The notes under the pieces were generated by a model. It did not search any database. It was not told the DNA's origin and was given only the letters and a program-made list of their open reading frames with translations. A program made the translations under genes and the position numbers. A DNA stretch of 64,000 nt from Humulus lupulus (Eukaryota > Streptophyta > Magnoliopsida > Rosales > Cannabaceae): NCBI RefSeq assembly GCF_963169125.1, contig NC_084794.1, positions 92,239,018 to 92,303,017 on the forward strand. Direction: 5' to 3'. Shown in pieces: positions 23,171-33,971 of the stretch (the first letter of the stretch is position 1; each line of letters starts with the position of its first letter).

Positions 23171-23392
23171 GTAGGAGACTTTCAATGTCTCCCATTGGGA
23201 GAGGTGGAAAGTCAACGTTTGACTTTCCACCTCTCCCAGTGGGAGACGTGGGAAGTGAGGCACGTCTCCCCATGGGAGACGTGGGATATATACCTACAAT
23301 GACCCTAGCAACAACGTTTCACTAAGTGGGAGACATTGTAGACTTCCAATGTCTCCCAATTAAAGTCATAAAACCTCTATTTTGTTGTAGTG
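23171..23392. repeat. right subterminal repeats of the inner CACTA with a near-perfect hairpin
   Basis: Arms at 23187-23215 and 23219-23247 are inverted copies of 29 bp with one mismatch and a 3-base loop, containing GGTGGAAAGTCAA and its complement. Further GGGAGACGTGGGA copies follow to the terminus, mirroring the motifs at the left end. Confidence 0.85.
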
Positions 23393-23395
23393 CAA

Positions 23396-24109
23396 ATATC
23401 TTTACTTTAACCCATATATAAACTTAATTATCTAAAATGTAAAGTTTATCTAAAATACATATACATATTCATATAGTTTTACATGAAAAAAAATAAACTA
23501 ATCATATTCATATAACATATTAATCAAATCACATTTACATATACATTTCAAAAAACTAATAACATTAAGTATACGAAAAATAAAATTAAAACTAACCTCC
23601 AAGAGTTGCCCAAGTGCACAATAATCAAGTCTCCAAGCCAAAACCAATCTATAAAACCAATATCTAAGAAGAAGAAAAAAACATTTTTTTTTTAAATTTA
23701 TCAATAATCTCTAATAAACCTAACATTTTCATAAAATAACATTAAAAATCACTAAACTCAAACTTAAAATTATGCATACTTTAGAACACTCATCAAATCA
23801 CTAACTCATAAAACACAAACATCATCCCTAAAATCTCCATTAGCATCATCAACAACGGGGAAAACTCATCAAAATAGAAAAAAAATAACTAAGAAAATGA
23901 ATTAGAACTTAGATATAGGCATAAGAGAACATATATCAGAAATCTAAATCTAAAATCAAAAAATCAAAAAACTTACCTAAACTGAGTTAAGGTGCGCTGG
24001 AGGTGGAGAGAAACCAAGAGCCTATGAAACCATTAATGAGAAAATGAAAAAGGGGAAGAGAAAGGATCGGGGTTTTCTGGTATATACAGAAAACATACAG
24101 GGCATAAAA
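23396..24109. other. interior of the outer CACTA, right part, no genes
   Basis: AT-rich sequence continuing the outer element after the CAA duplication. Minus-strand frames at 23498-23704 and 23987-24241 show no family features. Confidence 0.6.
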
Positions 24110-24569
24110 ATTTCGTCTCGGTAGATGAAACACACAATTTTTCATTAATGAAAATAACCTATAGCGACGACATGTCGTCGCTATATAGAGTTCCCAAAAT
24201 TCAAGTTTCAGTGCTAAATTTTTTAGGGGGAAAGTTTCCAAACATTTTTTTTCGACCTCTATAGCGACGATATGTCATCGATATAAGTTATTTCCAAAAA
24301 ATATAAAGTATTGATAATAAATAATAAATAATTATGGCGTTGTATAATCCCGCAAAAAATTTAGAGACTTGTTGCGACGACATGTCATCTCTATAGGTCA
24401 ATATATTTTGAACCTACAGTGACGACTTCTATTGCGACGACATGTCCTCCCCGATGGTCTTTAATAAAAAATTAAAAAATCCAAATTTTATGGTTTTATG
24501 TGTTATATTACGACGACATCATTGTCATCACAATAGAAATCGTCGTTGTAGGGTAAATTTCTTGTAGTG
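24110..24569. repeat. right subterminal repeats of the outer CACTA
   Basis: Repeated GCGACGACATGTC(G/A)TC words near CTATAG, including the full palindrome ACGACATGTCGT at 24167-24178. They match the left subterminal set at 13735-14090. Confidence 0.8.
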
Positions 24570-24572
24570 AAT

Positions 24573-24635
24573 TACCATGCTATTGCAACGACACTAGACA
24601 TCATAGTCATCATAAGAAGGATCAGGTTAAGGAAG
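24573..24635 (-). pseudogene. minus-strand copia gag relic, piece 2
   Basis: A 63-bp bridge between the outer CACTA and the gypsy composite. On the minus strand it encodes DPSYDDYDV, a TAG stop where Trp is usual, then CRCNS, and continues in frame into MVIS across the CACTA site. This matches the DPSDPxYDxWxRCNxMVISW region of copia gag proteins. GGAAG at 24631-24635 is the left target duplication of the gypsy insertion. Confidence 0.8.
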
Positions 24636-26532
24636 TGTAATATCCGCTTTTACTAGTAAGGGTATTATGGTAAATTGGATGATATTATGTGTTTAATTAT
24701 ATGAATTATGATATGCATGATTTATGATGTACGTTTAATTATATGTTCTGTCAAGCAATCCACACGCATTAGAATCTTCAAGTGTTAGGAGCCAAAGTGT
24801 AATAGAAATTGTGTACTGGGGGCCAAAGTAGAATTATGGGTTTTATGATAGAAAGTGTAATTATGAAAAATTAAAGTTATTATTTTTGGATGGAAATTAC
24901 AATAAGGGTCTTAAGTGATTATTAAGAATAAATTTGAGGCTGGGATAGAAAGGTTATTTGATTTTTACATGAATTAAGTCAGATTAAATAAATCAAACAA
25001 TAAGTAAAATAAGTTTAGAAATCGTATCTTTTTAGACTCTGCTTTTGGGCGATAGACTAAAGGGGAAACAGACCAAGAACAATCTCTCGTTCTAGATCTG
25101 AGTTTGTGAAGGCTTGAGGTTGAAGGAGATCAACAGTTTGGGATATTGAAGGGCTAGGAATTTCATAGGCGGCATAGATCTAAGTTATTGTGGCTGGATT
25201 TTATCTGTAAGTATTCAAACCTTTGCTGTTTAAAGTTTTGTTAGATTTAGGGTTGAGGTAAATTGGGTTATTAATTGTGTTAGACATAACTATAGGTTTT
25301 TTTCATGTTTAGATATGAATTTATACCAATTATCGAGATTAGAAACATGCTAAGACAGAGTTCATAGTAGTTCAAGGTCAGATGTTACGATTTAGGTTCG
25401 ATTTTCAGGTTTAGAAATCACAACTGCGATCTCTGAAAATAGAGACCTAGCACGACCGCGCCCAGCCCTGGCGCGACCGCGCTACTTAGCTGGATTGGCT
25501 TGGCGCTCTGTGAGCGCGACTGCGCCAACTGCCCAAAAATGTGATTTTGAGGATATTTTATCTACTTTTAGAGATAAGTTGGTAATTGTTTGGACTTTAT
25601 GCAAAGGGGTTTTAAATAATTTCTTAAGTATAATGGTGATGAATTAGTTTTAAAAAGAATTTTAGTGGGTTTAATTATGGTTTTGCTTGGTTGAGGGTTT
25701 TAAAGCCTTAATGTCATATATTATGTTTAGGCTCGCCGAGGATACTTGAAGAGACGTGTTAGGGTGTGTGGATCGCTGCTTCATTTGAGGTTAGAAGAGT
25801 GGACACCTGCACGTAGGGTGTACGCTTGACATACTCTATGGTATAACCTATTTATGAGTTATGTTTATGTTAATGCATAATTATGTTAGTGAATGTTATG
25901 TTTAATGAGCTTATATGAATTATGTTTATGTTTTGTGTATGTGTATGTGAAAACTGTTTGGCATGCTTATGTTTAAAATGCATGTCTACGTTACGAAGGT
26001 GCATCCTTATGATATGATGAAAATGCATGCTTACGTTATACGATACTTGTCCAACTCAACCTGGACTACGTTTTCTTTTCATGAGTTTTGATTTATATTA
26101 TATTATTGTTACTGTTATTTTTATAAGTTCCCGACTAAGATTATGGGGTTGTGTCCTACACAACTCTTCTTGTTGGGTTTTTACTCATGGGTACTTTGTG
26201 CTGCAGGTAAAGGCAAAGAGGTGGTTACAACGCAATAAGTTGGAGAGCCTTGGCGGAGGGCGTACATGTCAAGGATTTAACGATCATAGGGGATCGGGCC
26301 TGCATTGGACATTTACTAAGTATTTATTTTAAAATGATGTTTAAGTTTTATGGATTTGATGTTAAGTTGTTTGTTTTATTTTATTTATGAAAACTACGAA
26401 ACTCCGGAGTTTCATTCTTTTTAACGTTTTATTGGTGTTTATGAATGCTTTTATAAATAAAGGAATATTTTTATTTTAAACTTTATATATGGTAATTATT
26501 AATTTAATGCTTCAAGAAATTGGGGTGATACA
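24636..26532 (+). repeat. 5' LTR of gypsy composite A
   Basis: 1897 bp, TGTAATATCC...GATACA. It aligns along its length with 44109-51043 once the CACTA insertion there is removed. A short GC-rich part near 25450-25530 repeats CGCGACCGCG-like words. A segment of about 66 bp near 25625-25700 is missing from the 3' LTR. Confidence 0.95.
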
Positions 26533-26534
26533 GT

Positions 26535-26546
26535 TGGTATCAGAGA
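26535..26546 (+). promoter_or_regulatory. primer-binding site of gypsy composite A
   Basis: TGGTATCAGAGA starts two bases after the 5' LTR and matches the initiator-tRNA-Met primer-binding consensus except at the last base. Confidence 0.85.
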
Positions 26547-27195
26547 AATGGTTTTGTTTCCTGTAGACTATCCTGACATGTACTCTCACCGCTGAAGACA
26601 AGCGTGACTTATTGCACTGTAAACTTTATTTAAGTTGCTTTTGTTATGTGACTATTTTCCTTATGCGTTTTAGTGCCTTATCTGCATGTATAGAGTAGAT
26701 AGCATGGTTTGTGTGCTTAGATTCCTTAAGGGTCTTTTGAACAAGACTCAACGAAGGAAGCTAGCAAGAAGGATAAGAAAGGTACGAAGGATAAGGATGC
26801 AGCATTTTGCATAATGGAGTATCGAGAACTTAGTGAACCATTGTGTGACGGTCAATAAGAGCATTCAAGACGTGGTCTGGGAAGGAGGACTACTAAGTTG
26901 CAAGAAGAAGTATGAAGTATTCAAAGATACGATTTCCTCAAGCAAGATGCTAGAAGAACTTCAGGTGGTGTGGAAGCACGTACAAGATAGAGCTCGGAAA
27001 GGTGCTAACTACAAGTGTACACTTAAGGCCTTCGTAAGACAACAAGGGTTCGTAATGTCCAACGAACCATCTGATCAAGGAATTTCAGTAGAGCTATTAG
27101 ATAAGCTCAAAAGTTATTTTCTTGTGCATAGGATGTGGTTGTAGAAGTTTCGTGGTAAACGAATCGATTTTAGTTTATTTTGTTCTTACTTTTTT
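26547..27195 (+). other. leader of gypsy composite A with one unrecognised frame
   Basis: The untranslated leader contains a 103-codon frame at 26833-27144 that I do not recognise. It is Lys-rich and has no gag motif. The leader continues after the LINE at 33828 and reaches a gag-like ATG at 33972. I cannot tell whether the frame is meaningful. Confidence 0.4.
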
Positions 27196-27314
27196 GGTTA
27201 TGAACTTTTTTTTTGGTGAATAAGAATCATTGTATTGCTCAAAAACCATATCATGTACACTCTACAGGCCTTCTAATACCCCTATCCTGACTTTACATAT
27301 TCATGTATCTATCT

Positions 27315-30300
27315 TTACAATTTTAGAAACCACTCTCTATCATTACTACTTGTTTTACTTGCCATTGTCATAGCCAATCTCACTTTAAGCTCTCTTTGAA
27401 TAACCTCTACAATATGATTTACATGCCAAAGTTTATATGTACACAAAACATCATTACGTGCTCTCCATATATGATACACCAGTGCAGTAAGAGCTGCTAT
27501 AAAAATTCTTTTTCTGACTTTACTTAGATGCTTCGTTTTGGATATCCACTTCAATAGTTGTTGGTAATGTTTTGTTTGTGCTCGGCAACCAAGCCATTTC
27601 TTTATCCTCAAAAGACAAGCCTTGCTGTAAGTACATTGAAAAAACAAGTGAGGAAGGTCTTCATTGTGATCGCCACACAACAGACACACTGTGTCCAAAC
27701 TTGGTAAAAATCTGCTGAGATATGTTCTGGTATTTAGCTTCTGAAGCATTACTAACCATAGAATGAATCTATGCTTCGAAATATTAAGTCTCTCCCAAAC
27801 AAACTTCCTCCACTATACATTAGTATGTTGATCATATAGTATATCATGTCCGGATTGAATACTATATTTCATTGCTATAAAAGCTGCCTTATCCAGTTTG
27901 GCTTTAAAGAGATCTTTAATATCAACAATTTTCTTCCAATACTAGCTGCAATTCTGTTGCACTGTATACCCCCACCAGTCCTCCTTTTTCAAATAAATGC
28001 TATGGATCCATTTAACCCACAAGTTATCCTTTTTGGAAGCTATGGCCCATACATATTTACCCAGTGATGCAAAATTCCATTATGAAATCTTCCTGAAGCC
28101 TAAACCTCCAGCAGCTTTTAAAGTGCATACAGAGTTCCAAGCAACTAAACCTAGACCGTGAGACTCTGCCAATCCTTTCCAAAGAAAGGCTCTACAAGTG
28201 GCCTCTATATCCTTCAATAATTTTTTTGGCAGAATCATTATTTGAGACCAGTAAGAATGTATTGATAACAGTACATAATTAATCAATGTGACTCTACCCA
28301 TATATGATATGTTCCTAGAGCTCCACTGCTTAATCCTGGAAACCACATTCAGCAGAAGAAATACGCTTGGAACATATTGGGATACCAAGGTACCGGAATG
28401 GAAGGGTACTACAAGTAAAACCTGAAACAGCCAGCACTCTAACAATCTCAGTCTCAGACATTCCACTACAATAGATTGCAAATTTAGTCTCATTTGGAAT
28501 AAGTCCCAAAGTCTTTGAAAATAATTTGAGCCCCCTAAGCTTCCAAAGAATAGAAACAAAATCTCCATGACAGAATAATAATAAATCATCCGCAAAGCAT
28601 AAGTGATTCATCTTTATACCAGAACACCTGTCATGGTACTTGTAACCTGAAGATGAGCCAACTTTAAGCATAATTCTGGACAGATATTCCATGCCAAGTA
28701 CAAATAGCAATGGAGACATTGGATCCCCTTGTCGCAATCCTCTCTTAGACGCAAAGAACCCATGCATAGAGCCATTGATCATCAATGAATACCTTGGTGT
28801 TCGAACACAGGTCATAATAAGCTGAATTAATTTCAGAGGAAAATGAAATGCAGTGAGCATCTCTTCAATAAAATCCCAGTCTATGGTGTCATAAGCTTTC
28901 CTCATATTCAACTTGATGATACAACATGGTTTGCAAATTTTCCTCCAGTAATGTCGAACTAAGTCTTGACATATCATGATGTTGTATGCTATGTATCTAC
29001 CATGAACAAACCCCCCTTGATTTTCTACTATTAAGTCAGGAATAACTTGACGAAGTCTTGAACAGATCATCTTAGACGTTGTTTTATAAATGACATTACA
29101 ACATGCAATGGGTCTGAAATCACAAATAGTATCTGGGCAAATGGTCTTAGGAATGAGAGTAATAGTTGTGGCATTAATCTCTTTGAGAAATTTACCCAAT
29201 TTGAGGAAAGATAAAACAGTTGCACTAACCTCCAAACCCATCAAATTCCAGTTATCTTGATAGAAGTAGCTACTATATCCATCTGGGCCTGGAGCTTTCA
29301 TCCCTGAAATTGAAAACATAGCATTTTTAACCTCCTGAATTGAGAAGTCTGTTGTAAGGATCCGAATATGAGCTTCAGAAAGAATTGGGCCTAAACTCAT
29401 TATTGACCGAGAAACTTGCTTCCTTTTTATCATAACTATCCCCAACAATCATTGATAATAGTCTAAAAAAGCCTCTTTAATACCAGCTGGTGTATCTACC
29501 CAAATGCCATCCTCATTCTTGATGGAGAGAATCCTGTTCTGTATCCGCCTAGCCTTCAGAGATGCATGGAAAATATGAGTATTCTCATCTCCATTAACCA
29601 TCCAAATTCCTTTAGCTTTTTGTGCCAAAAACATCATGTAAGCTTTATGGAAATGGTGTTGGCTTTTATTGATCAAATCAGAGATTATACGCAGCGGAAC
29701 AACAATCAAATTGTTAGATTAATCCCATAAGATTTCTAGATCTACTTCTTCACATTCATATATATATTGAATCAAGGACATGAATAGAAAAATTACCTCA
29801 GGTCCTTCCTAGCTGCTATCTTTTCGTATGGCTAAATCCTTGAGATCTCACACCAAGATCTTCCAAAATGTTCTCAGGCACACAAAGAACGAGTGTGAGC
29901 TCGCTATACAAATAATAGACAATAAACTATTTATCAGATGTTCTCAACACATGAGATCTGATAAAGTTTTGGACCTAGGTTTTGTGAAGAACAATGACTT
30001 TTGTTTATGTCACTGTTCTCTTTCTCTGAGAGAGATTTCTAGATAATTTTCTATCCCTGAAAAATTACGTTCTGTGAAAAACTGATATCCTATATTTAAT
30101 ATATCCTATATATTAAAATATTTGTTATTTTAAACAAATTCAAAATAACTGATCAGTTATCAGATTTTTGTTTAAATAATAATATTTTAATCATATTAAA
30201 ATATCTCATTATTTATTTAATATTTAAATAACTAAAATTGTGGAATCAAGAGACTGAGTATACTCTCTTGTGCGTGTAGCACAGTGCCTGTGCACTGTGC

Positions 30301-32567
30301 CACACGTGTACCACATGCCTGTGATGGCATGTGATTTTTCCAATTTTTATTATTATTTAAATACCAAAAATCCCAAAAATAAATTAATTCAAAATTAATT
30401 ATATTTTTGTTAAATCAAATAATTAATTAATTACACATAATTAAACAATAATTATGTTTGATACATAGAAAAATATTTTACTTATCACATAAGTCATTTT
30501 TGCCCATTTTTGTATTTACCTTTGTCAATGTTTGTTTGAGCCATTTCGGGGACCATGGACCTATAACATTAAGCTCCAATAAATAAACTAAATAATTAAA
30601 CTCTTTAATTATAATAGTTAATTTATTAATTCTGATATTACTCCACTATAAATTCAGAATTGCACTCTTTATGTCATAGATATACTTTTACAGAAATCTT
30701 ATCATAAGTCGTCCATTGATATAACCATCTTACAATAGTTCAACCCTCTAATTAATTAGTTCATAAATTAGAATGGAAGAATTACCATTTAACCTTTCTA
30801 ATTTACTTCTTATTCCTTAAGTACCAATAATTCATTAGTGAATAATTAATCTATAATCTAATTATAGATTTGAGCTCAAAATCATTCAGTTCCAGAATTA
30901 ACCCTTAAGGGAACTAATATACGATCCGTTAGGAAATATTAGATTATGTATTGTTGATACACTTCCCAGCCATCAATGATATTAAATCTCCAAAACAAAA
31001 GTCATTAGCCTCATTCTTTGAAGAGACCTTAACGAATGAATCAAAAGAGTTAATAAACATGAACAAGAGTTCATGAACACTCAGGATTTAGGTTGATCTA
31101 AAAATGATCATCAGTTATGATATGAATTACAAGTCTTTATTATTAAATGGTTTTTGGATAAAGACTTTAATTCATATCGGTCCATGTCATATATAATCAT
31201 ATTATATACAACACCTTTACCGAGATGTCTTTCCACATCAATAATCTGAATCTAGATTATTTGTATCATTATGATACTGAGTAAACCGTACTTACAACTC
31301 CAATTAAAGAATTCCATAACCTTAATTTGTTGTTGTTGACTATTTTTATTCATTCATGTGATCTTAATTCTCTCGTACTAATACAAGATCACATCCTCAA
31401 TAATGAATATGGAATTTTTCTGATATTTACAAAATTATTCAAACAATAATTTAACAATCTAAATATGACAATAATAATAAACCATTGTATTTATTTATTC
31501 ACAGAAAAAACAAATGTCTTTACATGCTTTTAGGACACACTCCTAACAAATGGAGAAAATTTTCTCTAGCCACCTGTTCTTGATTAATAATGCAGTCATT
31601 AAGTGGATCCTGATGCAATTTTTCCTGAATCTCCCTCAGCAAGATTTTTGCCTTAAATTATGCCTGTTGTATATCTGAAAAACCTTCTCTGTTAATACCC
31701 AATAATACCTGTTTCAACCTTTTCAGTTTAGAAACCACTTGAAACATTTCAGTACCCACAACTGGAATATTCCAACTGGTGTGAATTTTGACTGCATAAG
31801 AGGGAGCTTCTTTCCACATCCGAAAGTATCTAAATGGCTTCTTCTCCATTGCAAACTCCAAATAGAAGTGAACAAGGATTGGACTATGATCAAAGAGTCC
31901 TTCCGGAAGAAAAACAGCTTCAGACTTTGGAAAATAATCTATCCATTGTGAATTAACCACAACACGGTCAATCTTTGAATAAATCTTCTCCTCTGCCTTT
32001 TGTTTATTGTTCCAAGTATAGAAACACCCTGAGAACTTTAAATCCTCCAAATAACATAATGATAAGCACTCTTGAAAGCTGATAGAGAGTTTGGCAGTAA
32101 CCTTTTTACCTATTCTCTCATGATGAGAAAGAATCTCATTAAAGTCTCCTATCAACATCCAAGGATCAGCAATAGATAAAGCCAACTCCTGCATATCTTT
32201 CCACAACTGTTCCCTAGATAATTCATCATTAAAACCATACACAAATGTGATAAAAAAAACTTCCTACCCAATTTGGTATTTGCACCAAACAATGTATCAA
32301 TTGAGTAGTGCAAAACCTAATATCAAGAGAGTATACTTTCAGATTCCAAGCAACTATTATTATGTCTTTATCAATCCAAGGATTGTTATTAGTAAAACAC
32401 CATCTAGAAAACAAACTAGTATAAAGGGAGCCCATATTTTTATTTTTCACTTTTGTTTCGAGAAGACTAACCAAACCAACATTCTTTGAAAGGATTAAAT
32501 GCTTAATCTCTCGATGCTTATGTTGGCTATTAATCCCTCGTACATTCCAACAAAGTATCCTATCCAT
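27315..32567 (-). pseudogene. LINE ORF2: endonuclease, reverse transcriptase, zinc-binding domain
   Basis: The N-terminus MDRILCWNVRGINS starts an APE-type endonuclease (LLETKVK, IGDFNEIL, FDHSPILV). A frame change near the 8-A run at 32249-32256 joins it to the next frame. The linker (ARENFL...HKAYMMFLAQKAK) is split by the copia solo LTR. The reverse transcriptase (29448-28080) shows [41 protein letters not shown] and FADDLLLF. In the first catalytic motif the expected Asp is Asn ([10 protein letters not shown]). A zf-RVT domain follows (27750-27550, CLLCGDHNEDLPHLFFQC). No RNase H domain is seen. At least two frameshifts and several stops mark it as dead. Confidence 0.92.
29657..31548 (-). 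mobile_element. copia solo LTR inside the LINE
   Basis: On the minus strand it runs from TGTTAGGAGTGTGTCC to AAAAGCCAACA, 1892 bp, with the 5-bp duplication AATGG on both sides (29652-29656 and 31549-31553). Removing it restores the LINE linker frame. There is no internal coding region and no second LTR, so it is the usual product of LTR-LTR recombination. A diverged relative is at about 51785-53463. Confidence 0.9.
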
Positions 32568-33763
32568 TGAGTATAGAGGGAACTCCCTCCTCTCTTCCTG
32601 TGTTGTTCCTTTGAAGCAAGTCTATAATAGAATCATCTTCCAGCATATGAAGTTGATTTGTCACACTAGTTGTGTTTGCCACTGGTTCCTGTATCTTGAT
32701 CCCCTTTGTCACTGTCTGAAAACCTTCTACATATATATTTCCCTGACCTGAAATCGGCATTGGTTCACTCCTTTTAGGAATCCATGCTTGATTAGCTGGT
32801 TTACTCTTCCTACATAGATGAGACTCGTGTGATAAACCAGAACATATCTTACAAGAAATGGGTTTCCATTCACACTCCACCTGACGTTCCACTTCTTGAT
32901 CAAATTCATTCATAAAGCTTATTTGAGAGGGAAAATCCTGAGGCATGCTAATCTCAATAAGAATTCTGGGGTAGGATAATCAGTCTCTGTGTTTGGTAAT
33001 GTTATCAACTTGGATCGGCTTCCCAATCTATCCCACAATCTTCAAGAGTGATCGGTCTCCCCAATATTTGATGTCTACACCTCCCAATTGAATCCAAGTC
33101 GGGACTGAAGAAATGTCTTCTTTAGAGAAATCATCAATGGGATTCCATGGCTTCATAATCAGAGGCTTCTTGCCAAAGAACAAGTAACCACCATCCAACA
33201 CATGGTCACGAAATTCTAGGGACAGAAATTGAATAATGAATATACCTGAAGAGAGGATTCCTACTTTGTCCACCTGTTCTTTCCATAAACGTCTCACAAA
33301 TCCGTCTAGAACTCGAATTGGGGTATTAGCTCAGAGCACATAGCACATAATCGAAGGTTGCCAATAATTCACCTCCTCAGTGATTCTTCTCCTGGTTCAG
33401 AGAAGAACCATTGCCAGCCACATTCTTCCCACTATAACTGGCTCTATTCAAACCAGAGGAGTTAGAACGTAAAATCGGAGAAGTAACATTCTTACCCACA
33501 TCCACATCCTGCTTTGCTTGTTTGGAAGCAGATAACCAATCCTCAACATTCGTGCACACTTCCTGAAATTGGTCTGGTATTGATGCATCAACAACCCGCC
33601 TCGCAATTTCCTCTTGCTTATCCTCCAACACTTCCAACTCTTAAATCCCTAAAATGGCGTCCATCAATCTGGTTTTTGATGACCCTATCTGTAGATGAAG
33701 GACCAACTTTCCTGATCTTGCTCTTCGATTTAGATTTCCCCCCATTTTTTGCTCCCTTTGCCA
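32560..33763 (-). pseudogene. LINE ORF1: nucleic-acid binding protein
   Basis: Starts MAKGAKNGGKSKSK on the minus strand at 33763, a basic N-terminus. After a frame change it continues through an acidic/Gln segment (33637-33380) to a DUF4283-like domain (33297-33028, RLWKEQVDKVG, WNPIDDFSKEDI) and a CCHC_4-type zinc knuckle (about 32870-32800, CKICSGLSHESHLC). In plant L1 elements this protein coats the RNA. A stop near 33028 and frame changes break it. ORF1 and ORF2 overlap by a few bases. Confidence 0.85.
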
Positions 33764-33971
33764 TGGCGCCGATGAGATCACTGAGAGAGAAAGAGAGGGA
33801 AAAAATTCTAATGGGTTATGAACTTTTGTGAGTGATGGATGTTTCCGAATATTTTGGACTTTATGAATAAATGGAGATTAGTTGTTTGATGGATTTAAAA
33901 GTATAATTTGGTTCCTGATTTGAAAAAGTTACACTAAGATACACTTTTGGTTTCAAGAACAAATTTAAACC

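Larger units (their letters stand above)
14823..23392 (+). mobile_element. inner CACTA (En/Spm) transposon, full length, two genes
   Basis: The element is 8570 bp. Left end: CACTACAACAAATTTG. Right end, read inward: CACTACAACAAAATAG, giving 12 identical terminal bases. The 3-bp duplication CAA flanks it at 14820-14822 and 23393-23395. Subterminal regions are rich in GGGAGACGT/ACGTCTCCC, arranged as long hairpins at both ends. It carries a tnp2-type transposase gene and a second gene with a Ulp1-like protease domain, both on the plus strand, which is the usual layout of autonomous plant CACTA elements. Both genes are interrupted, so it is probably inactive, but the lesions are few. Confidence 0.95.
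13718..24569 (+). mobile_element. outer non-autonomous CACTA transposon (host of a second CACTA)
   Basis: The left end begins CACTAAAGGAAAATAGG. The right end, read inward on the minus strand, begins CACTACAAGAAATTTACC. Both then continue into CCTACAACGACGA. Both flanks carry the 3-bp duplication AAT (13715-13717 and 24570-24572), and the copia gag frame continues across them. Removing the inner element leaves about 2.3 kb with no coding sequence, so it depended on a transposase made elsewhere. Its subterminal regions hold the palindrome ACGACATGTCGT at 13796, 14050 and 24167, plus many CGACGAC/GTCGTC words near CTATAGG or CTGTAGG. Strand is arbitrary. Confidence 0.9.
27210..33813 (-). mobile_element. 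L1-type LINE inserted in gypsy leader
   Basis: It is flanked by the 14-bp duplication GGTTATGAACTTTT (27196-27209 and 33814-33827). The 3' end lies at left, where the plus-strand T run is the remains of the poly(A) tail. Its two ORFs read on the minus strand: ORF1 (33763 to 32560) and ORF2 (32567 to 27315). Excluding the copia LTR lodged at 29657-31548, the LINE is about 4.7 kb and close to full length. The copy is dead, with several stops and frameshifts. Confidence 0.95.

Noticed and set aside
29712..31548. Solo LTR starting at TGTTAGATTAATC (29714)
   Set aside because: That choice gives no proper 5-bp duplication and leaves a foreign stretch in the LINE linker. Starting at 29657 gives AATGG on both sides and restores the linker.
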